NCBI GenBank assembly: GCA_029861675.1 | Contig: JAOTYV010000246.1 | Coordinates: forward strand, 1-7,436 | Length of the DNA stretch: 7,436 nt | Reading direction: 5' to 3' | From: Alphaproteobacteria bacterium | Lineage (GTDB): Bacteria > Pseudomonadota > Alphaproteobacteria > UBA8366 | Shown here: positions 1 to 5,960 of the stretch, piece by piece | Layout of the letters: the number at the start of each line of letters is the position of its first letter | Position numbering within the stretch: position 1 is the stretch's first letter | Made by a program: the position numbers and the translations under genes | The notes under the pieces: model-generated | The model's database searches: none | Told to the model about the DNA's origin: nothing | The model's input: the letters and a program-made list of their open reading frames with translations, nothing else

Positions 1-770
1 ACCCCTGCCGCCGTAATGCCTTCCTGCAATTTCGCGGACAGATTTGTTTGTACATCCCAGGAATGTTCCGCACTGCACCAGACGGCGGTGCGAATCGTTA
101 TCGATTTCTCCAACGTCTCGCCGACCACGATATGTGGTTCGATCTTCACCGCACAATTCGGGTTGGCCTTAAGAATTTGCTCGATTATCGGAGCGAGTTC
201 ACCAAATGGAAGCTGGCGTTCGACTGTAATGTCGAGCGCCACGCGGACCGGGCGGGGGCGCGAAAAATTTTTGATGGACTTCGACCACATGGCGCCATTC
301 GGAACAGATACGAATGTCCCCTCCGCCGTCATTACCACCGAGTGATATAAATGAATTTCTTCGACCACCCCCGTCACGCGTTCGCCCTCAATGTAGTCGC
401 CCACTTTGTACGGCTTCAGGATCAGCAGCAAAAACCCCGTGAAGAAATTATGGGTCGTTTGTCGCAATCCGATCGCGAGGGCGAAACCAAAAATACTGAT
501 TGCGGCGATGAAGGTAGCAATGTCTATGCCGAATTCGTCGAGCAGAAACATTGCAGCAAGCAGTATGATCGCGGCGCGAAGCACATGGGCAATGAGCCGC
601 CCGAAGGCGGGGTCGAACAGGTCACGCCGAGAAAATGCCCTTTGGACCGCCCTGCCGGCCCACGCGGCAAGGAACCATGCAACGACCAGAAGAATGATAC
701 CGATCAGCGGCGTGTATCCATAATTCGTCACAAATTTGTCCAGCATCATCGATTTCCAGTCCATAAGCAT
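1..770 (-). CDS. mscS: Small-conductance mechanosensitive channel, MscS family (3' end cut by window edge)
   Basis: This is an inner-membrane channel that opens under membrane tension and releases solutes during hypo-osmotic shock. I translated the minus strand directly: the frame is open from ATG at 770 to the window edge, giving 256 residues without a stop. Three hydrophobic segments lie at about residues 20-39, 58-80 and 84-119. The third is the family's pore helix, followed by the hallmark run LKPYKVGDYIEG (118-129) and by the beta-domain signature VSVPNGAMW (154-162) with KNFSRP (167-172). The C-terminal alpha/beta cytoplasmic domain reaches residue 256. E. coli MscS has 286 residues, so probably only the last few tens are missing. 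Other in-frame ATGs lie at 764, 749 and 746. None has a strong Shine-Dalgarno sequence, and a weak GGA precedes the one at 749, so the start is uncertain by up to eight codons. The pore helix departs from the E. coli pattern (see findings). Family assignment is secure; the exact paralogue is not. Confidence 0.93.
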   Translation of the reverse strand, partial: MLMDWKSMMLDKFVTNYGYTPLIGIILLVVAWFLAAWAGRAVQRAFSRRDLFDPAFGRLIAHVLRAAIILLAAMFLLDEFGIDIATFIAAISIFGFALAIGLRQTTHNFFTGFLLLILKPYKVGDYIEGERVTGVVEEIHLYHSVVMTAEGTFVSVPNGAMWSKSIKNFSRPRPVRVALDITVERQLPFGELAPIIEQILKANPNCAVKIEPHIVVGETLEKSITIRTAVWCSAEHSWDVQTNLSAKLQEGITAAG

Positions 771-772
771 AG

Positions 773-792
773 TTGCCAAAAAGTATCGGCAA
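773..792. repeat. Short inverted repeat just upstream of the mscS start
   Basis: TTGCC at 773-777 is mirrored by GGCAA at 788-792, with ten bases between. It lies two bases upstream of the proposed ATG at 770, inside the presumed leader. It could be a weak hairpin near the ribosome entry region or an operator half-site pair. A 5-bp repeat is also quite likely to be chance. Confidence 0.15.
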
Positions 793-807
793 GCACATCC
801 TAAACCG

Positions 808-1026
808 CTAGATGCCGGATTTTACAGCATCTCTCATTTCGAATTTAGATTATATCATCGCATCGAATTTCCCATCATCGCCGCCATTGGGAAGATTTTC
901 GGCAAGGTCCAAGGGATGGCCGCAAACAAGCGCCGCTGCCGCACGCACGGCAACTGCGGCCAAGCACGGATTCCAGCCATTGCGGCAACCACTCGGTCCA
1001 ATGTGCCCGCTTGCCTCCGACCGCAT
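808..1026 (-). other. Gene-poor interval with a possible decayed short reading frame (58 aa to TAA at 850)
   Basis: The interval from 771 to 1121 has no recognisable gene. One minus-strand frame is worth recording: ATG at 1026 runs 58 codons to TAA at 850-852, and the same frame continues 13 codons after that stop to TAG at 808-810. Its C-terminal part reads like ordinary protein (HPLDLAENLPNGGDDGKFD, then after the stop SKFEMRDAVKSGI). That suggests either the tail of an old gene broken by a stop codon or chance. There is no Shine-Dalgarno sequence before the ATG and an in-frame TAG lies just upstream. I do not recognise a family. A GC-rich imperfect hairpin lies inside it (arms 932-941 and 948-960). 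Confidence 0.15.
849..857 (-). promoter_or_regulatory. Candidate extended -10 promoter for the mscS-family gene
   Basis: Read on the minus strand this is TGATATAAT, a perfect extended -10 element (TG, one base, TATAAT). It lies in an AT-rich pocket upstream of the channel gene and points towards it. No convincing TTGACA-like -35 lies 16-19 bases further upstream, which is tolerated for extended -10 promoters. Transcription would start near 842, leaving an untranslated leader of about 70 bases before the ATG at 770. The match is by eye only, and such motifs also occur by chance in AT-rich DNA. Confidence 0.4.
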
Positions 1027-1121
1027 GGGAGGTAATTGCTATCATTCGCCAAAGTCAGTCTGCGCATTCGTCCGCGCCCTGTAGTCACTAATATAATTGT
1101 CCTTTTCTTATTCGAATTTGA

Positions 1122-1529
1122 GGACACCCTCCCATTGGCAAGTACGCCGAAAGTGACGAGCGCGGCACGGGAACCTGCAGGGACTTCGCCCTGTTCATGA
1201 TGGAAGCGGTCCGCAGCGTCGGACTCGCGGCGCGCTTTGAAAGCGGCTACCTTTATGACCCGGCGATCGACGGGAAAACAAGCGATGTGACGGGGTCCGG
1301 CGCAACCCATGCCTGGGTGCAGGTTTACCTTCCGGGCGCCGGTTGGATCGATTTCGATCCAACCAACGGATCGTATGGTGGCAATAACCTCGTGCAGGTC
1401 GCGGTCGCGCGCGAACCCGATCAGGCAATGCCAATTTCTGGCACCTTTGGAGGCAATCCAGAAGATTTCTTGGATTTATCCGTCGAGGTCACGGTGCGAG
1501 CGGTTCAAGTGCTGGACTGGGTAGCATGA
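1122..1529 (+). pseudogene. C-terminal half of a transglutaminase-like protein, 5'-truncated remnant
   Basis: The frame is open from 1122, just after an in-frame TGA at 1119-1121, to the TGA at 1527-1529, about 135 residues. It carries the transglutaminase-like (papain-type fold) core. The catalytic Cys is in GTGTCRDFALFM (Cys codon 1176-1178), the His in ATHAWVQVYLPGAGW (His codon 1308-1310) and the Asp in WIDFDPTNG (codon 1356-1358). The C-terminal stretch, with GNNLVQVAVAREP and a final SVEVTVR segment, matches the usual end of stand-alone bacterial transglutaminase-like proteins. Those are typically about 270-300 residues with an N-terminal beta domain, which is absent here. The first ATGs (1197, 1200) lie downstream of the catalytic Cys, and no ATG, GTG or TTG lies between 1122 and 1197. 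Translation from them would give a protein without its nucleophile. Hence a remnant rather than a functional short gene. The domain call is firm; calling it a pseudogene is inference. Confidence 0.8.
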
Positions 1530-1544
1530 CGGCCACAACGCCGC

Positions 1545-1570
1545 GAGTTGCGCAAATGGCTTCGCAACTC
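1545..1570. terminator. Hairpin at the convergent 3' ends of tamB and the transglutaminase remnant
   Basis: GAGTTGCG at 1545-1552 and CGCAACTC at 1563-1570 form a perfect 8-bp stem with a ten-base loop. The right arm overlaps the tamB stop codon (TGA on the minus strand, 1569-1571), and the left arm begins 15 bases after the stop of the plus-strand remnant. This is where a two-way terminator would be expected. No T-tract follows on either strand, so it is not a canonical Rho-independent terminator. It may instead be a 3'-end stabilising stem or a Rho-assisted site. Confidence 0.4.
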
Positions 1571-4500
1571 AGTAGTCCAGCTTAAATTTGACGCCGACGT
1601 CGCTTGTTCCGCTTCGACGCACTTCGCTCTCCACCGTGATGTTCGGCATCACTTCCACCTGTACGCCGACCGAACCGGATTCCGGCGTCGCCCCTTGCTT
1701 GACGCCGAGATAGACCTCCTCCGTCAGGTATTTCCCGGCGCCCACGGAAGGTTGATCACCTTTCGCCGTCGTGGCGGTATCGATCCGAAGGACGTCCACC
1801 CCCAGTGTCTTGCGCGCAAAATCCAGGAATCCAGCGCCGCTACCGCCGGCCCCCGACAGTTGCGCGAGCGCGAGCGCCAGCTGCGCGGCCTCAATGCCGC
1901 TCAACCGCGCCGCGCTCTTGTTGAACAATATCTGCGATACGATCTCGTCCTGCGGAAAATCGGGTGTGGAACTCAGGGTGATCTTGGGCTTGGTGATCGG
2001 TCCGGCGGCATGCGCCTCCGCGGTCAACCGCTTGCCCTCATGGACGGCGGTCAGGAGTATTTCCGGTTCCGCGTAGTTGCTTTCCGGAAGAACGACCGTT
2101 CCCCTTGTCACGCGGAAAACCTTGCCAATGACCGACATCTGACCCTTCACGACATTCATCGTGCCGCTGACGCGCGGTGTCTCGAGCGTTCCCGCCAGCG
2201 CCATTTTTCCCTTCCATTCGGAATCGATGCCCCGGCCTCGCACAAACACACGTCCGGGCATCGTCACAACGATATCGAGCGCCGGATCGAACCGTGGCTC
2301 CGGGCGTTTCGGTGCCCGCCCCGCGCCGGCCTTCGAGCGTCCTTCCACGACAACCTTGAGATCGACCACGTCCGGCGGCAATTGATCGAGGACGCGGAGT
2401 TCAACCGTTTCCGTCTTCAGCCGCCCGGTTATTTTCGCATCGTCCAGCACGCCCTTCGCGGTGACCTTGCCGCTGGCCGAGGCTTCCAAATCGTCGCGCC
2501 GCGCAACGGCGAACTTCTCCAGCGTCAGGTCAAATTCAAACGGGTACCGCAAGGCGGGGTCCAGCGTTACGGAACCCGCCGCCGTCATCGTTCCTGCATT
2601 CCCGTCGCGGGCCGAAAATCGAGTGAGCCGACCCTTCGTTCCATCGAATTCAATCGCAAGGTCCAGCGGTTTTAGGACAGTACCGAGTTGCAGGCTCTCA
2701 TATGTCCCGTTTTCGATCGCCAGCCGCCCCTGCATTTTCGGATTTGCAAAGGTTCCGCTCAGTTTCGCATCCATTAGGCCCGGCCCCGCAAGCTGATGCC
2801 AGGCGAACGGCACGAACTTCCAGAGCGTCGCCGTATCCCCGCGCCAATTCGCACTTGCGGAAATCGGATCGTTCTGCGGCAGCACCACGCCCCAATGGTC
2901 GGTTGCCAGCCGAAACGGCAGATCGGCATCGGCGGTCGCCGGCGGCGTTTTGGGATTGCTCAGCTCGGCCTTTAGGCGCATCCGCCCGTCGCGCCAAGCC
3001 CCTTGTATGGCGAGGCCGAACGCAGCGGCCTGCGCTTCGCTTGCGAGGCGCAGATTAGGGATTTTTACAGCAAGCGTGCCCGTGGGTTTTGCCCTCGTCC
3101 CCGTGACGCTGGCTGTAGCGTTCAAGGTTCCCGCAAGACCCGACGACCACACACGGTCGAGCGTCGCCAGCGGCCAATTCGAGAGCGAAATCGTGCCGTC
3201 GATAGACTTAGCCAAAAGTTTGACGGACGCCGCGGCCCTTGCGTCACCGAGCGTGAGCACGAAATCATCCAGGACAACGCGGCTGGTCGTCCAGTGCACC
3301 CGAAAGGGCTGCCCAATCGTGAATTTTCGCCCGAGCGTCTCACCCGACAGGGTATTCATCAGAATGTCATATCGATCCGCCTTGCCGCTGAAGACGAGTG
3401 CGGCTTTGGCGGTGAGCGGATCGATCCACTGGCCGGCCGCTTCAATGCCGATCTCGGCCCGCTCTGGCGATCCCGTCGCGCTGAGCGATATCCGCCTAAA
3501 ACTGGCAGTCCCCACGGCCGCATCCTCGATCTCGATCGTCAGCGAAAGCTGCTTACCGGCGAACAGGTCGTTGCTGGCAGCGCTAATTGACAGTTTGCCC
3601 GCCCGCACCGGATTGTCCTGTCCGTCCGTGCCGATCTCGGCATTCGATATGACCACATTTGCATCGGCGCGCTGTCGGCCTTCACGAGCGAAAAGTTTGA
3701 GGTGGCCGGTTCCCTGCCCATCTCCCTCGGCGCCGGCGATCCGCAGTAACGGCCGCAATTTCGCGATTTCGAGCCGGAGATCGCCCGTCAATGGCGCTCC
3801 GGAAGCGGGTATCGCGACCGCACCGTCCAGCGCCACGCCCGCGCCGTCGATATGAAATGCGGTCAGCCGCAAGACATCGTCGACCAAATGAACGTCGGCA
3901 CGAAGCTTGGCCGGTCCGTGCTCCGTCCGTGCGCTAATCTTGACGGAGCCGCGGGGCGCTGTCGCCAAGTGTTGAATGTCGTATTGGGATTTTATAGCGT
4001 TGAGTCGGATCTGTCCGACGACGGCGGTGTTCATGGACAGATCCCCAACCAAATACGGGTCATTTACATTGCCGGTCACCGTGCCCTTGGCGGTACAGGC
4101 GCACGAAATCTGTGCGCCGTTCGCGGGAGCGAGGGACACGCCCGCCGGAATATTTGCACTGTACCGCGCGTCAATCTCCATCTTCTCCAGGGGAAGCCGC
4201 GCGTCGATGCGAACCGATGCGGATCGCGAGGCCAGTGTAACGTCGCTAAATGTTAATTCCTCCGATTTCAGCGCGACGGCCCCACCGACGCGAATGCCTC
4301 CGTCAATCAACCTCCCGACAACCGGCTGGGTCACATCGAGGCCGGAAATCCGGCCGGACAGCTTCGCATCGAGCGCCGCGCCAAATTTGGCCACGGTGCC
4401 TTCGAGCGAAAGTTCGGCGCGGCCCTCGACCGGCCGGCCGAATGCCTCGCCCAACGGCAGCAAGTCCGATGCGCGCAATGACAGCTTTGCAGCGCCCGTA

Positions 4501-5951
4501 CCGTCGGCCATTGAAAATGACCCCGCCCCGGTCAGATCGGCGATCGCATTGACGAGAGACAGGCTTCGCGCCTGAACTGTCGACTGATCCAGGTCGACGC
4601 TTCCTTCCACTTTCCAGGTTGTTGGCCGGTCGAAGATTTTGCGCAACGGCGGTGCGGTGGATTCCTCCACGCCGTCAATCGACCCCGATCCGGCGACCTC
4701 CCCCACGGCGACCTGACCGTTTCGAAGGCGCGTCGTGCGAAACGTCGTCGTCCCTGCAAAGCCCGCAACGGCCAAATCCGGCAGCGCCAGGCGTCCGATT
4801 TTAAATTCCAGCGCAAGGTTTGGCGCCAGCACAGAATTCGTCAGCTTCGCTTGCAGCGTAATCCGTTCAACCGCGGCACGCCCGGAATCGATCGGCAGGC
4901 TGTAACCATTCACGCTCTCAAGCGTACCGCGCGCGTCGACCGTCAGGTCGCCGGTGTCCAGCCGGCCGGCCAAAGTGGCCTGAAGGGCTTCCCCCTCCCA
5001 CTCGGCGAGGTCGATTTGGAGAACGTCCGCGTCGTCATATCGCCCCGAAATCCGGTAGCGATGCGAACCCAGCCATGGAGAACCCGGCATGGTAGCTGAC
5101 TGTTTCGCGAGGTCGGCCGTGCCGGTAGCCTGGAATTTCAGCGTATCGCCCACTTGAATGCCGATGTCGGCCGACGCCGATGCCGCGCCATCGAAGCGCG
5201 TCGCCAATCGACCCTGCCATTGCGACAACGGGCCATCCCCTTTCAAGCTTCCCTGAAGGGCGGGCAGCGCGCGAACACCCAGTGCCCGCGCGATCAGCCC
5301 GCCGGCGTCCTCCACCAAATCCAGGTCAACGCGCAAACGTCCATCCACGGGCTGATATCCGGCGTCGAGCCGCAGCGTGCCCAACGGTCCATCGCTTCGT
5401 TGAACCGATAATTTGGCCGTGACCGCATCCTCGGCACCGTTTTCCACCGCGCCCTTGATTTGCACGGTCGCCGCCGCGCCGAACACGGGGGCGCCAAGTC
5501 GAAGATCGTCGACGGTCAGGGCGTTCACCGTGATCGAGGGCAAGCGGCGGATCGACTCCAGGCTCGATGCTGATGAGTCCGAGTCATCGGTGGTTGCGGG
5601 AAGTCGGTCGATCCGAACGCCGCTAAGATGCAGCGCCTGCAGATGAAGCCTGCCCCGCAATAACAGCTCCGGTTTCCAGAGAATCTCCGCGTACCGGATC
5701 GTCAGCCATGCATCCGACGAGTCCTTCACCGCGATATCCCGAAGCCGTATCCGCCGGTAAAAATCTCCCTCGAAATGGCCGACCGTCACATCCCGTTCGC
5801 CGGGCGTGCTCGCGATTTGCGCGATCCGACCGGCAAGCCAGCGCCGGCCGGAATCGCTCTGGCTCCAGCTATAGAGTGCGGCGCTCGCCAGCACCAACAG
5901 GCCCGCCAGTCCTACGGCGCCAAACCCGATCCTGATCAGGATGCGTTTCAT
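1569..5951 (-). CDS. tamB: TamB, inner-membrane-anchored periplasm-spanning subunit of the translocation and assembly module
   Basis: TamB partners the outer-membrane protein TamA. The family forms a long beta-groove across the periplasm and has been linked to outer-membrane protein assembly and to phospholipid transport between the membranes. The 1460-residue product starts with MKRILIRIG, a basic end, and a hydrophobic signal-anchor at about residues 6-28. It continues for roughly 1050 residues of amphipathic beta-repeat sequence of AsmA/TamB style. The conserved TamB C-terminal domain (formerly DUF490) covers about residues 1080-1460. It includes GTVVLPESNYAEPEILLTA, the SSTPDFPQDEIVSQILFNKS segment, SGIEAAQLALALAQLSG, and a final strand set ending in KFKLDY. 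Length fits the family (E. coli TamB about 1259; alphaproteobacterial forms often longer). The ATG at 5951 follows the tamA stop by nine bases. No clear Shine-Dalgarno sequence is visible, so translation is probably coupled to tamA. The only cysteines I find are C617 and C619. Confidence 0.95.
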   Translation of the reverse strand: MKRILIRIGFGAVGLAGLLVLASAALYSWSQSDSGRRWLAGRIAQIASTPGERDVTVGHFEGDFYRRIRLRDIAVKDSSDAWLTIRYAEILWKPELLLRGRLHLQALHLSGVRIDRLPATTDDSDSSASSLESIRRLPSITVNALTVDDLRLGAPVFGAAATVQIKGAVENGAEDAVTAKLSVQRSDGPLGTLRLDAGYQPVDGRLRVDLDLVEDAGGLIARALGVRALPALQGSLKGDGPLSQWQGRLATRFDGAASASADIGIQVGDTLKFQATGTADLAKQSATMPGSPWLGSHRYRISGRYDDADVLQIDLAEWEGEALQATLAGRLDTGDLTVDARGTLESVNGYSLPIDSGRAAVERITLQAKLTNSVLAPNLALEFKIGRLALPDLAVAGFAGTTTFRTTRLRNGQVAVGEVAGSGSIDGVEESTAPPLRKIFDRPTTWKVEGSVDLDQSTVQARSLSLVNAIADLTGAGSFSMADGTGAAKLSLRASDLLPLGEAFGRPVEGRAELSLEGTVAKFGAALDAKLSGRISGLDVTQPVVGRLIDGGIRVGGAVALKSEELTFSDVTLASRSASVRIDARLPLEKMEIDARYSANIPAGVSLAPANGAQISCACTAKGTVTGNVNDPYLVGDLSMNTAVVGQIRLNAIKSQYDIQHLATAPRGSVKISARTEHGPAKLRADVHLVDDVLRLTAFHIDGAGVALDGAVAIPASGAPLTGDLRLEIAKLRPLLRIAGAEGDGQGTGHLKLFAREGRQRADANVVISNAEIGTDGQDNPVRAGKLSISAASNDLFAGKQLSLTIEIEDAAVGTASFRRISLSATGSPERAEIGIEAAGQWIDPLTAKAALVFSGKADRYDILMNTLSGETLGRKFTIGQPFRVHWTTSRVVLDDFVLTLGDARAAASVKLLAKSIDGTISLSNWPLATLDRVWSSGLAGTLNATASVTGTRAKPTGTLAVKIPNLRLASEAQAAAFGLAIQGAWRDGRMRLKAELSNPKTPPATADADLPFRLATDHWGVVLPQNDPISASANWRGDTATLWKFVPFAWHQLAGPGLMDAKLSGTFANPKMQGRLAIENGTYESLQLGTVLKPLDLAIEFDGTKGRLTRFSARDGNAGTMTAAGSVTLDPALRYPFEFDLTLEKFAVARRDDLEASASGKVTAKGVLDDAKITGRLKTETVELRVLDQLPPDVVDLKVVVEGRSKAGAGRAPKRPEPRFDPALDIVVTMPGRVFVRGRGIDSEWKGKMALAGTLETPRVSGTMNVVKGQMSVIGKVFRVTRGTVVLPESNYAEPEILLTAVHEGKRLTAEAHAAGPITKPKITLSSTPDFPQDEIVSQILFNKSAARLSGIEAAQLALALAQLSGAGGSGAGFLDFARKTLGVDVLRIDTATTAKGDQPSVGAGKYLTEEVYLGVKQGATPESGSVGVQVEVMPNITVESEVRRSGTSDVGVKFKLDY

Positions 5952-5960
5952 GGCGGCCGG

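Noticed and set aside
1..803. Several plus-strand open frames of 100-150 codons at the left end
   Set aside because: All are antisense to the MscS-family gene, whose minus-strand frame carries clear family motifs and is open to the window edge.
932..960. GC-rich imperfect hairpin in the interval upstream of mscS, considered as a terminator or small RNA
   Set aside because: The arms pair only with unequal bulges, no T-tract follows on either strand, and no promoter is placed to transcribe a small RNA ending there.
855..1310. Minus-strand open frame of 151 codons across the intergenic interval and the transglutaminase remnant
   Set aside because: Half of it is antisense to the clearly conserved transglutaminase core, and the rest has no recognisable pattern.
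1548..2675. Plus-strand open frame of 375 codons opposite tamB
   Set aside because: It lies fully antisense to the conserved TamB C-terminal domain, its translation is rich in Arg/His/Pro as expected of a shadow frame in GC-rich DNA, and it shows no recognisable domain.
2950..3855. Plus-strand open frame of 301 codons opposite tamB
   Set aside because: Antisense to well-formed TamB beta-repeat sequence, low-complexity Ser/Ala/Pro/Arg composition, no domain; a shadow of codon bias.
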